A stretch of 64,000 nt of DNA from Pseudorhodoferax sp. Leaf265 (GTDB lineage: Bacteria > Pseudomonadota > Gammaproteobacteria > Burkholderiales > Burkholderiaceae_C): the NCBI RefSeq assembly GCF_001422365.1, contig NZ_LMMT01000036.1, forward strand, positions 65,823 through 129,822, read 5' to 3'. Under the pieces are notes generated by a model that worked only from the letters and a program-made list of their open reading frames with translations, made no database searches and was not told the origin of the DNA. A program made the position numbers and the translations under genes. Positions 39,772 to 48,136 of the stretch are shown here, in pieces. Within the stretch, counting starts at the first letter, position 1. Each line of letters starts with the position of its first letter.

Positions 39772-40512
39772 TCAAGCGAGAGCGCCAGCGTCAACGAGCA
39801 CCGAGGCGCCGGTGATCAGGCTGGCGGCAGGACTTGCAAGAAATGCGACGGCGTTGGCGATTTCCTTTGGTTCACCAAAGCGTCCCAGTGAAGTCATTCC
39901 TTTCTGGAACTCTGCCGCCGGGCCGCTCGCGGGATTCGCATCCGTATCCGTAGCACCCGGGTGAACGATATTCACGGTAATTCCCTGGGGACCAAGTTCA
40001 CGTGACAGCCCGCGCGTGAATGCCACCAGCGCGGCCTTGGTCATGGCGTAGGCAGTGAGGCCAGGGAACGGCACACGCTCGGCCAAGCCAGACCCAATCG
40101 AAACGATGCGGCCGCCTGCCTTGAGGTGCGGAATCACGGCCCTTGCGAACAGAACAGGTGCGCGCACGTTCGTATCCATCAAAGCCTGGTACTCATTCAA
40201 GTCGAGGTCGGCAATCTTTCCGTTGTGGCCGATTGCCGCGCTGTTAACGAGAATATCAATGCCTCCCAGATGCCCAGCAGCTTCGCGAACTGCACGTGCG
40301 ATTGCTTCCGGATCCGTATTGTCGGCTTGAATGGAAAAGGCACGGCGGCCCAGCCCTTCGATCACCTTGATGACCAATTGGGCCTTGTCGGGGGAGTTAC
40401 GGTATGTGAAAGCGACATCTGCGCCATTTTGTGCGAGCGCCTGCGCGATGGCGGCGCCGATGCCGCGAGAGCCTCCGGTGACGAGAGCAAATTTTCCGTT
40501 GAGATTGATCAT
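39772..40512 (-). CDS. Short-chain dehydrogenase/reductase
   Basis: A 246-residue classical SDR: cofactor motif TGGSRGIG (12-19), NSAA motif, catalytic Ser141, Tyr155 and Lys159 (YAMTK). The FTYRNSPDKA segment after beta-2 favours NADPH. ATG 40512 has GAGGA 5 bases upstream. It lies in the lower-GC block 39541-43800 and faces the YcaC-like hydrolase. A CGCTTG/CAAGCG hairpin (39760-39778) overlaps its stop and may end transcription weakly. The substrate is unknown. Confidence 0.9.
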   Translation of the reverse strand: MINLNGKFALVTGGSRGIGAAIAQALAQNGADVAFTYRNSPDKAQLVIKVIEGLGRRAFSIQADNTDPEAIARAVREAAGHLGGIDILVNSAAIGHNGKIADLDLNEYQALMDTNVRAPVLFARAVIPHLKAGGRIVSIGSGLAERVPFPGLTAYAMTKAALVAFTRGLSRELGPQGITVNIVHPGATDTDANPASGPAAEFQKGMTSLGRFGEPKEIANAVAFLASPAASLITGASVLVDAGALA

Positions 40513-41103
40513 ATCCGTCCTCAGGTTCGGCAATTCGGGGGAATTGCTCCAGGCGATCCCCGGCCACTAAAAAATCCAGTCCCGCACCCGTACATCACAG
40601 GTACCCGGTGTGAAAATCCGCGCCAGGCGACACCGAACTTCAGCATCCAAACTGCGCTCGACATGCGGCCATTCGAACAGGGCATATTTTTCAAGGACTT
40701 CGTCGGGAATATGCAGCCGGGCCCGTTTGGCACGACGATTCACATCGCATGAAAACCGTCGACATGCGAGCGCGAAGATCGACCCCAGTATCTTCGGACA
40801 GCTGACGAAACGCACTGTCTGATCCTGCCATGTCCAGACTGAAATTGTCTTCGGCGTGCGCTGTACGCACCCAGACAGCACGCCGAACGCAATGTGCGCG
40901 CGTGGTTGGTGCACTCGAAACCGGAGGAATGGTCAATATCCGACTTGTTCGTGCAAAGTCAGACAGTGCATGTCAGCGCGGTCATTGGCACCATTCCATG
41001 GGCACCGACGGTCGGTTCCCCGGTGCGAGGGCAGGCCTGGGATGGCGCGCGACCAGGTCTTTCCAGCCAATTGCATCGCGCCCGCCTGACCAAGGAACAT
41101 GGA
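40513..41103. other. 591-bp gene-poor divergent gap
   Basis: Lies between the divergent SDR and YcaC-like hydrolase genes. Short open frames exist on both strands (for example 40567-40914 minus and 40691-40936 minus) but they lack ribosome sites, recognisable motifs and consistent codon use. The sequence probably holds two promoters plus decayed DNA. GC is low: 34 of 60 in line 40561-40620. Confidence 0.5.
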
Positions 41104-41760
41104 ATGACCAAATCCGGCCTCACGGCACTTCTCCGCCCCGAAGACAGCATCGTTGTGCTGATCGACCACCAGCCATTTCAGTTCGCGAATCTGCACAGCC
41201 ATGAACCAACGATGATCGTGAACAACGTCATCGGTCTGGCCAAGGGCGCAAAGGCATTCGACGTCCCGACGATTCTCACGACCGTATTGGAAGAGCGGGG
41301 AGGCTATTTGCACAAAGGGCTCCAAGATGTGTACCCGGATCAGAAGCCCATCAACCGGACGTTCATCAATACCTGGGAAGACCCCGCGGTCACAGACATT
41401 GTTCAGAAATCCGGGCGCAAGCAACTCATCCTTGCTGCGCTCTGGAGTGAGGTGTGCCTTGCCATGCCGGCAATCCAGGCGCTAGGCGAGGGCTATGAAG
41501 TTTTCGTCGTGACCGATGCATCCGGCGGCGTGTCCGCCGAGTCGCACGACATGGCCATTCGGCGGCTCGTCCAAGCGGGCGCGGTGCCCATGACGTGGTT
41601 GGCGGTGCTGTGCGAATGGCAACGCGACTGGGCCCGGGAAGTCACTGCGCAAGCGCTGTCTCAAGTGCTGCTGGAGCACGGCGGCAGCAGCGGCATCGCA
41701 CTGGCATGGGAAATTCAACTCCTCAACTCGGCCGGGAAAACCGTCGCCAAGGGGGTCTGA
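41104..41760 (+). CDS. Isochorismatase-like cysteine hydrolase (YcaC type)
   Basis: A 218-residue cysteine hydrolase. The triad region shows Asp21 in VVLIDHQ and nucleophile Cys118 in LWSEVCLAMPA; LTTVLEERGG and VVTDASGGVSAES match the E. coli YcaC layout. Biochemical function of YcaC-like proteins is unsettled; they do not hydrolyse isochorismate. AAGGA lies 7 bases before ATG 41104. It shares the low-GC block with an SDR, an AraC regulator and a SnoaL-like protein. Confidence 0.87.
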   Translation: MTKSGLTALLRPEDSIVVLIDHQPFQFANLHSHEPTMIVNNVIGLAKGAKAFDVPTILTTVLEERGGYLHKGLQDVYPDQKPINRTFINTWEDPAVTDIVQKSGRKQLILAALWSEVCLAMPAIQALGEGYEVFVVTDASGGVSAESHDMAIRRLVQAGAVPMTWLAVLCEWQRDWAREVTAQALSQVLLEHGGSSGIALAWEIQLLNSAGKTVAKGV

Positions 41761-41854
41761 CGAAGCCCCACGACGGAAGACCCCAGGCCCTTGCTTGGGT
41801 GTCTGGAGGCCGGCTGATGTCTTCCCTGCCGCGCAACGCCGAATAGAGAAATTT

Positions 41855-42727
41855 TTACGAGGCGCGGTCCTTACGCCATGATGACGGCGTGACACCGGTA
41901 ATCTTCTTGAATATCCGCGCGAAATGCACGGCATCGGCAAAACCCGTGGCCTCCGCGATGTCCTCGAGCGACATCGTTCTGAAAAGCAATAGCGCTTGGG
42001 CTTGCTGAATTCTCGTTTGCAGTTGCCACTGGTATGGCGCCAATCCAGTCGTCGCCTTGAAGGCGCGACTGTAGTACGACGGGGATAAACCCGCAAGCGA
42101 GGCCAAGGTGGCCAGTTCAACGCGATGCGGCATATTCGCTTCCAGAAACGAAATGGCGTCTCTCAACTGAAGCGGCGACAGCTTCGATTCTCGCTTGGGT
42201 GCGTGCTTGGCCCGGCTGAGCAGCCGTGTCGCCAGGGCCGTGACCAGGGCATCGCCGTAAAGTTGCACAGAGGGGTCGGGATCCTCTACGACATCGGACA
42301 GCAATTTCATCACCGTCGCGAGTCGCTCGTCGGTGAAACGAAGTACTGGACCGTCGGTCAGATTTCCGCCGGACGGCAAATGACACTGCTCGCGCAGCTT
42401 GCTGACGTCGAAACACAGCCTGACATCTCTGGCGAATCGAATGTCGCCACTGTATCCCCAGATGCTCATTCCTGCAGGAACGAAGTTGAGCTGCAGAGGT
42501 TTGTAGTCGACAGGACAGGGAACGCCTCGATCCAGTCGAGGTTCCGAACGATGGGCACCGACCTCTTCGAGAATCAACCCTAGCCGGGATTCCTCGTGAT
42601 GGGGAACTTCATACATCACCCTGCCTGAACAAATGAATTTTGCGTGAATGACTGTCGCGCCATGCCATGTTCTCGATGCGCTGCTCAAATTCAGAACATT
42701 TTCCGGTAGATCTACAGAGGTCTGCAT
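41855..42727 (-). CDS. AraC-family transcriptional regulator
   Basis: A 290-residue regulator with a variable N-terminal sensor (cupin-like) and a C-terminal double HTH: ELATLASLAGLSPSYYSRAF and SLEDIAEATGFADAVHFAR, ending with the GVTPSSWRKD signature. It faces away from the SnoaL-like gene across a 469-bp gap that contains a palindrome, and converges with the YcaC-like gene. It probably regulates the genes of this block. Confidence 0.9.
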   Translation of the reverse strand: MQTSVDLPENVLNLSSASRTWHGATVIHAKFICSGRVMYEVPHHEESRLGLILEEVGAHRSEPRLDRGVPCPVDYKPLQLNFVPAGMSIWGYSGDIRFARDVRLCFDVSKLREQCHLPSGGNLTDGPVLRFTDERLATVMKLLSDVVEDPDPSVQLYGDALVTALATRLLSRAKHAPKRESKLSPLQLRDAISFLEANMPHRVELATLASLAGLSPSYYSRAFKATTGLAPYQWQLQTRIQQAQALLLFRTMSLEDIAEATGFADAVHFARIFKKITGVTPSSWRKDRAS

Positions 42728-43196
42728 TGTGGATGAACTGTTCGGTCAGGAATGTCGAATGAGCCGAGACGACGGACTGGGTGAATGGTCGGGCTGGCCG
42801 AACCAGGCGAAAGACATGTTCCAGATCTCTCATGGGTTCTGCCGCCTGCGCGGGTCGGTGCTTGGACCGCGGCACCGGCCATGTTCTTTCGCACTTCATC
42901 CATTGTGACGTGGCCCGCGGAATGACGCAGAAGGCTGGTACGCATGCACTGTGCCAACCCCTCCATATCACCCATCGGACGCTCTGAAGCATGCCCAGGC
43001 ACTGCGCTGGAATGGGCGAAAACCGACTGTACTGGGCAAATGCAGACAGTGACTTGTTCCTGGTTCCCAGGAAGAATTTTGGGAAGCGACGTTGGCCGTC
43101 GGGACTTGGAACGCACGTTCGGGCGGCAACCGGCGTCTGCCCGCCCTATGGACGCGCTCCGACTTAGCTGATGCCCATTATTCAAGAGGTGGAACG
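42728..43196. other. 469-bp gap with a perfect palindrome upstream of the SnoaL-like gene
   Basis: No convincing gene. TTCCTGG (43057-43063), TTC, CCAGGAA (43067-43073) is a perfect 7-bp inverted repeat 124 bases before the SnoaL-like start and is the best operator candidate for the nearby AraC regulator. Short frames in the gap lack ribosome sites and recognised motifs. Confidence 0.5.
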
Positions 43197-43787
43197 ATGA
43201 CTGTCCCCAATCAATACGATTCGAATCCGGCTGACCGCCGCAACTTTATCGCCGCGGGTGCCGCTGGCGCTGCAGCCGTGGTTTTGGGTGATCATGCCGA
43301 GGCTGCACCCGCTGCCAGCAGCACCGCTGCCACGCGGATCGTCGCGGAGTTTTTACAGAACACGGCGCCGGAGAAGATTGAAGCAGCGACAAACCGCCTC
43401 GTGGCGGAAGACGCCACCTATATCTCGCTCAACTTCGACAATCCAGAATTGAAGAAGGTCCTGCCGTGGACTGGCACGCAGAAGGGACGTCAGGCCTACA
43501 TCACCACGTTCACTGGCGTGGCCAAGCTCTGGACGATCGAGGACTTCAAAATCTTTGATCTATTCGGCGCTGGCGAGAACGTCGCGGTATTCGGCTCGTT
43601 CACCTACCGCTCCAACGCGCGGGGAAAGTCGTTCACGTCGCCGTTCTCGGTCCATGCAAAGGTCAAGAACGGCAAGATCGTCTACTTCCTCTTCATGGAA
43701 GACACGTTTGCCTCTTCGCGCTCCTTCAGTTCGGGCGGCACGTGGACCATCAAGACCGACGCCAACGGCCCGGAATTCCAAGTCTGA
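43197..43787 (+). CDS. Exported SnoaL-like (NTF2-fold) protein
   Basis: A 196-residue protein. A twin-arginine-like signal (DRRNFIAAGAAGAAAVVLG) precedes an NTF2-like domain from about residue 45: TRIVAEFLQNTAPEKIEAATN, FTGVAKLWTIEDFKI, AVFGSFTYRSNARGKSF. The SnoaL-like fold often serves as a polyketide cyclase, isomerase or a stress-related binding protein; no catalytic residues can be assigned. GAGGTGGAACG precedes ATG 43197. It is the right-hand gene of the lower-GC block. Confidence 0.78.
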   Translation: MTVPNQYDSNPADRRNFIAAGAAGAAAVVLGDHAEAAPAASSTAATRIVAEFLQNTAPEKIEAATNRLVAEDATYISLNFDNPELKKVLPWTGTQKGRQAYITTFTGVAKLWTIEDFKIFDLFGAGENVAVFGSFTYRSNARGKSFTSPFSVHAKVKNGKIVYFLFMEDTFASSRSFSSGGTWTIKTDANGPEFQV

Positions 43788-43872
43788 GGCGTGCCACGGC
43801 GCCATAGCCACTTCGCCCGCCCCGGTGGCATGCGCGGCTTGAAATCCGCCCGGCCGCCCCGCAGCTGAATCC

Positions 43873-44319
43873 ATGACCACGCCGCTGCACCTCGTCTGCC
43901 CGCACTGCCACACCACCAACCGCGTCGCCTTGGCCGACCTGGCCAAGGCGCCGGACTGCGGCAAGTGCCACCAGCCGCTGTTCACCGGCCATTCGGTGGC
44001 GCTGGACGGCGCCAGCTTCGACCGCCACATCGGCCGCAGCGACATCCCGGTGCTGGTGGACTTCTGGGCGCCCTGGTGCGGGCCCTGCCGGCAGATGGCG
44101 CCGGCCTTCGAGCAGGCCGCCGCCCAGCTGCAGCCGCATGTGCAACTGGCCAAGCTGGACACCGAAGCCGAACAGGCGCTGGGCGCGCGCTTCAACATCC
44201 GCAGCATCCCGACGCTGGCGCTGTTCCGCGGCGGCCGCGAGATCGCGCGCCAGGCCGGCGCGATGGGCGCGGCCGACATCGTGCGCTGGACGCAGGCGCA
44301 GCTGGCCCGCGTAGGCTGA
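43873..44319 (+). CDS. trxC: Thioredoxin 2
   Basis: A 148-residue thioredoxin with an N-terminal zinc module (Cys9/Cys12 in CPHC and Cys29/Cys32 in CGKC), the hallmark of TrxC, followed by a thioredoxin domain with the active site W68-C69-G70-P71-C72. It reduces protein disulfides, often under oxidative stress. It converges with the ion-channel gene across 3 bases. Confidence 0.95.
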   Translation: MTTPLHLVCPHCHTTNRVALADLAKAPDCGKCHQPLFTGHSVALDGASFDRHIGRSDIPVLVDFWAPWCGPCRQMAPAFEQAAAQLQPHVQLAKLDTEAEQALGARFNIRSIPTLALFRGGREIARQAGAMGAADIVRWTQAQLARVG

Positions 44320-44322
44320 CGT

Positions 44323-44985
44323 TCAGCGCTTCTGCAGTGTGAGCCCGATCAGCCGCGACACCACGGCCGCCAGGTAGATCACGCCCGCGAACATCTCCAG
44401 GCTGGCCATGGCGCGGGCCACGGGCCGCACCGGGATCACGTCACCGATGCCGGTGGACGACAGCAGCGCGAAGCTCAGGAACAGCAGCTCCGTCCAGCTG
44501 CGCGGCGCCTGCGCATCGACGGCCGCCAGGAAGCTTGCGGGTTGCAGCGCCTGCAGCACCACGAACACATGGGCGAAGGCCCAGGCCAGCAGCGTGAAGG
44601 TGGCGCCCGCGGCGAACAGTTCGTCGGTGGTGGCGCGCAGGTCGCCCAGCATGTAGGCGATCAGGCTGCCCGCGGCGTAGAAATAGAACACCGCCTCCAG
44701 TGCCGCCGACCAGGGCAGCAGCCAGTGCATGTCGAAGGCCGCCTGCAGCACCAGCAGCGCAATGGCCGGCAGCGCGATGCCCACGCTGAGCCAGGTCAGC
44801 CCCGGCGTGCTGCGCACCATGTGCGTGGTGACGATCAGCACGAGGATGCCGAGCGTGCCCAGCGCCAGCGGGCCAGCCCGTGTGCCTTCCAGCAGCGGAT
44901 AGAGCACAAGGCCGGCCAGCTGCACGAGCAGCAGGATGGCGGAGGGGTGGCGCCGGGTCAGGGCAAGGAATCGCAGGGGCCGCAT
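44323..44985 (-). CDS. Two-pore-helix ion channel family protein
   Basis: A 220-residue membrane protein with about five or six hydrophobic segments. Near the C-terminus SSTGIGDVIPV occupies the place of the potassium-channel filter (T-x-G-Y-G-D), with Ile for Tyr. A last transmembrane helix follows. It belongs to the Ion_trans_2-like group; selectivity is uncertain because of the altered filter. ATG 44985 is preferred; an ATG at 44994 is in frame. Confidence 0.75.
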   Translation of the reverse strand: MRPLRFLALTRRHPSAILLLVQLAGLVLYPLLEGTRAGPLALGTLGILVLIVTTHMVRSTPGLTWLSVGIALPAIALLVLQAAFDMHWLLPWSAALEAVFYFYAAGSLIAYMLGDLRATTDELFAAGATFTLLAWAFAHVFVVLQALQPASFLAAVDAQAPRSWTELLFLSFALLSSTGIGDVIPVRPVARAMASLEMFAGVIYLAAVVSRLIGLTLQKR

Positions 44986-45013
44986 GCGCCGCATTCTCGG
45001 CGCAGCACATGGC

Positions 45014-46222
45014 TCAGGCCTGGGCCGGCCGCGGCCCGTACCGCCAGACCAGCAGCGCCCCCAGCGTGACCGAGCCCAGCGCGAACAGCGGCCCGCCGTG
45101 CGCGCCCACATGGTCGACCAGCAGGCCGCCGCCGATGGCGCCACTGGCGATCGCGACCTGGAAGGCCGCGACCAGCAGCCCGCCCGCACCTTCGGCCTGG
45201 TCGGGCGCAGCACGCACGATCCAGGTCTGGAAGCCCACCGGGAACGCGCCGAAGGCGAAACCCCAGAGCACCACGGCCACGGCCGTGACGGCCACCGAGG
45301 AGGCGCCCAGCAGCAGCACGCCGGCCAGCAGCGCGACCAGGCTGCCGCCGGCCACGATGGCGCGGCGCTCGCTGCGCTCGGCGATGGCGCCGCCGACCAG
45401 GTTGCCGAAGAAGCCGCCGATGCCGTAGCCCAGCAGCACGCCCGTGATGGCGCCGACCGACAGGTGCGTCACGTTCTCCATGAGCGGGCGGATGTAGGTG
45501 AAGCCCGCGAAATGGCCCGAGATCACGAGCAGCACGGCCAGCAGCGCCACGCGCACGTCGGGCCGCGTGAGCAGCTCGGCCAGCACGCGCAGGTCGGGCC
45601 GGTCGCGTGGCGGCAGTGGGGGCAGCGTGGCGAGCTGGAACACCAGCGTCACGAGGCTCACGCCGCCGGCGGCCCAGAAGGCGCTGCGCCAGCCCCATTG
45701 CTCGCCCATCCAGGCGCCGATGGGCGCGGCGCAGACCGTGGCCACCGACACGCCGGTCAGGATCAGCGCCATGGCACGCGCAAAACGGTCGGTCGGCACC
45801 AGCCGCAGCGCCAATGCGCCCGACATCGACCAGAAGCCGCCCAGCGCCACGCCCAGCAGCACGCGCGCCACCAGCAGCGCCGGCAGGCTGGTGGCGGCCA
45901 CGGCCAGGCCGTTGGACAGCACCAGCAGCACGGTGAGCGCCAGCATCACGGCGCGGCGGTCCAGGTTGCGCGTGAGCAGCGGCAGGCTGGGCGCGGCCAC
46001 AGCCGCGACCAGGGCGGTGGCCGTCACGGTCTGGCCGGCCGTGCCCTCGCTGACGTGCAGGTCGGCCGCCATGGCCGTGAGCAGGCTGGCCGGCAGGAAC
46101 TCGGCCGTGACCAGGCCGAACACGCCCAGCGCCAGCGCGGCGACGGCCGGCCAATGGGCCTGGGTGGGCGCCGGCGGTGCGCCGGCAGTAGAGGAACAGG
46201 TGGTGCAGGCAGCGGAAGACAC
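45014..46222 (-). CDS. MFS exporter (sugar efflux/drug:H+ antiporter type)
   Basis: A 402-residue, 12-TM MFS protein. The motifs VFGLVTAEFLPASLLT, GQTVTATALVAA and ARVLLGVALGGFWSM fit the AraJ/YdhP/SetA-like antiporters. The most likely start is GTG 46222 (MSSAACTT), because earlier codons would run into the divergent AraC gene. No ribosome site is visible at the GTG. It probably exports a toxic metabolite or drug under control of the divergent regulator. Confidence 0.85.
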   Translation of the reverse strand: MSSAACTTCSSTAGAPPAPTQAHWPAVAALALGVFGLVTAEFLPASLLTAMAADLHVSEGTAGQTVTATALVAAVAAPSLPLLTRNLDRRAVMLALTVLLVLSNGLAVAATSLPALLVARVLLGVALGGFWSMSGALALRLVPTDRFARAMALILTGVSVATVCAAPIGAWMGEQWGWRSAFWAAGGVSLVTLVFQLATLPPLPPRDRPDLRVLAELLTRPDVRVALLAVLLVISGHFAGFTYIRPLMENVTHLSVGAITGVLLGYGIGGFFGNLVGGAIAERSERRAIVAGGSLVALLAGVLLLGASSVAVTAVAVVLWGFAFGAFPVGFQTWIVRAAPDQAEGAGGLLVAAFQVAIASGAIGGGLLVDHVGAHGGPLFALGSVTLGALLVWRYGPRPAQA

Positions 46223-46271
46223 AGGGTAAACACCAGGTTGGACAAGCAGAGCGCGGAGCTTAGGCCTAAGA

Positions 46272-46293
46272 TTCCGGCGTTTGAATGCCGGAA
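46272..46293. promoter_or_regulatory. Inverted repeat between the MFS exporter and its AraC regulator
   Basis: TTCCGGC (46272-46278) and GCCGGAA (46287-46293) form a perfect 7-bp inverted repeat with an 8-base spacer, ending 9 bases before the AraC start. An upstream palindrome between an AraC regulator and a divergent exporter is a good operator candidate. Confidence 0.55.
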
Positions 46294-46301
46294 AAGCCGA
46301 A

Positions 46302-47291
46302 ATGCTTGACGAATCCTCCAGAACCACTGCCGAAACCATCCAGGAGCCGCCCTCCATCGCACCCGATCGGCGCGACACGCTCACGCGCATCCTGCTGGGC
46401 CTGCGGCTGGATGGCGTGGAATACGGCCGCTGCCTGGTGCGCGCGCCCTGGGCGCTGCGCTTTCCGGCCCAGCGCGACGCGCGCTTTCACTTCGTCGCCA
46501 GCGGCGGCGCCTGGCTGCGCCTGCCAGGCAGCGACTGGCTGCGACTGGACCCCGGCGACGCCGTGCTGCTGCCGCGCGGCAGCGCGCACGAGCTGGCCAG
46601 CGCGCCCGACCTGCCGGCCACCGACATCGCGGCGCTCGCGCGCGTACCGGTGTCCGAGCAGGTCTACCTCGTGCGCGATGGCGCGCCGGACGCGGGCGAC
46701 GCACCTTCCGACCTGCTGTTCTGCGGCAGCATGCGCTTCAACCTGGACCCGCTGCACCCGCTCATGGCGCTGATGCCGGACCTCATGCGCGCGGGCGAAC
46801 TCGCGCTGCGCGACCCCGGCGTGCCGGCCCTGCTCGACGCCATGGAGCGCGAGGTGGCGCTGGACCGCATCGGCAGCTGCGGCATCCTCGCGCGGCTGGC
46901 CGACGTGCTGGCCGCCAGCATCATCCGCGCCTGGGTGGAATGCGCCTGCAACGACGCCACGGGCTGGCTGGCGGCCGTGCACTGCCCCGGCATCGGCAAG
47001 GTGCTGGCCGCCATCCACGCCGAGCCCGAGCGCGACTGGAGCGTGCCCGCGCTGGCCGAACTCATGGGCGCCTCGCGCTCGCGCTTCGCCGAGGCCTTCA
47101 CCAAGACCGTGGGCGAGAGCCCGGCGCGCTACGTGGCCAAGGTCAAGATGTTCCAGGCCAGGCACTGGATCGCGCAGGAGGGCATGCGCGTGGCCGTGGC
47201 CGCCAGCCGGCTCGGCTACGACTCCGAGGCCTCGTTCAGCCGCGCTTTCAAGCGCGTGATCGGGCAGCCGCCGAGTGCGGTGCGCGGGTAG
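46302..47291 (+). CDS. AraC-family regulator with cupin_6-type sensor
   Basis: A 329-residue regulator starting at ATG 46302 (MLDESSRT). The N-terminal region (LRFPAQRDARFHFVASGGAWLRL, split over residues 50-72) is a cupin-type effector domain; the C-terminal HTH pair is visible as VPALAELMGASRSRFAEAF and VAVAASRLGYDSEASFSRAF, ending GQPPSAVRG. Divergent MFS plus cupin-AraC pairs usually form drug or metabolite efflux switches. Confidence 0.9.
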   Translation: MLDESSRTTAETIQEPPSIAPDRRDTLTRILLGLRLDGVEYGRCLVRAPWALRFPAQRDARFHFVASGGAWLRLPGSDWLRLDPGDAVLLPRGSAHELASAPDLPATDIAALARVPVSEQVYLVRDGAPDAGDAPSDLLFCGSMRFNLDPLHPLMALMPDLMRAGELALRDPGVPALLDAMEREVALDRIGSCGILARLADVLAASIIRAWVECACNDATGWLAAVHCPGIGKVLAAIHAEPERDWSVPALAELMGASRSRFAEAFTKTVGESPARYVAKVKMFQARHWIAQEGMRVAVAASRLGYDSEASFSRAFKRVIGQPPSAVRG

Positions 47292-47407
47292 GGGCCTGCG
47301 CCTGTCGCGCAGGTGATCGCAGGCGCCGGACAGCCTGCGGATGATCCGCGCGCAGTCGCCGGGGCCGCAGGTCCGTCGGCGCCCTACAGCAGCGACAGGG
47401 AGACAGC

Positions 47408-48085
47408 ATGGATTTCGACGACGTGGTGCAGCAGCGCCGCAGCATCCGCGGCTACCGCGACAAACCGGTGCCCAAGGCCTTGATCCGCGAGGTGCTCGCG
47501 CTCGCCATGCGCGCGCCGACCTCGCTCAACACCCAGCCCTGGAACTTCCACGTGGTCACGGGCGCGGTGCTGGACCGCATCCGCGCCGGCAACGTGGAGC
47601 GGAACCTGGCCGGCATTCCGCACTCGCGCGAATTCCGGCTCGGGCCGGACTACGCGAGCGTGCACCGCGAACGCCAGATCGGCATCGCCAAGCAGCTGTT
47701 CGCGGCCATGGGCATCGCACGCGAGGACAAGGCCGCGCGGCAAGACTGGGTGCTGCGCGGCTTCCGCCAGTTCGGCGCACCGGTGTCCATCGTCGTGACC
47801 TACGACCGCGCCATCCACGGCAGCGACATCGCGCCCTTCGACTGCGGCGGCGTGGTCAACGCCATCGTCAACGCGGCCTGGTCGCGCGGACTGGGCTGCG
47901 TGATCAACAGCCAGGGCATCATGCAGTCGCCCGTGGTGCGGGCCGAGGCCGGCATCCCCGACGACCAGGTGATCCAGACCTGCATCGCGATGGGCTGGCC
48001 CGACGACAGCTTCCCGGCCAACGCCGTGGTGTCGCAGCGCAAGTCGGTGGACGAAGCAGCGCGCTTCGTGGGCTTCGAGGACTGA
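47408..48085 (+). CDS. Nitroreductase-family flavoprotein
   Basis: A 225-residue FMN-dependent nitroreductase: RRSIRGYRDKPVP at the start, APTSLNTQPWNFHVV and GLGCVINSQ later, with the GWPDDSFPAN segment typical of the family. It may reduce nitroaromatics, quinones or act in cofactor chemistry. GGGAG lies before ATG 47408. The alpha/beta hydrolase gene follows after 51 bases. Confidence 0.9.
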   Translation: MDFDDVVQQRRSIRGYRDKPVPKALIREVLALAMRAPTSLNTQPWNFHVVTGAVLDRIRAGNVERNLAGIPHSREFRLGPDYASVHRERQIGIAKQLFAAMGIAREDKAARQDWVLRGFRQFGAPVSIVVTYDRAIHGSDIAPFDCGGVVNAIVNAAWSRGLGCVINSQGIMQSPVVRAEAGIPDDQVIQTCIAMGWPDDSFPANAVVSQRKSVDEAARFVGFED

Positions 48086-48136
48086 CCGGCCCAGAACCTG
48101 TGCGGTGATCCGAACGCCCGACGCCGGCGTACAGCG

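Noticed and set aside
39760-39778. CGCTTG/CAAGCG hairpin as a strong terminator for the SDR gene
   Set aside because: It overlaps the stop codon and has no T-run on the minus strand, so only a weak role is possible.
40567-40936. Two minus-strand frames of 115 and 81 codons in the divergent gap
   Set aside because: No recognisable motif, weak starts and no consistent codon bias; kept only as a note within the gap entry.
42609-43185. Short minus-strand frames in the 469-bp gap
   Set aside because: They overlap the AraC start region and lack ribosome sites and known motifs.
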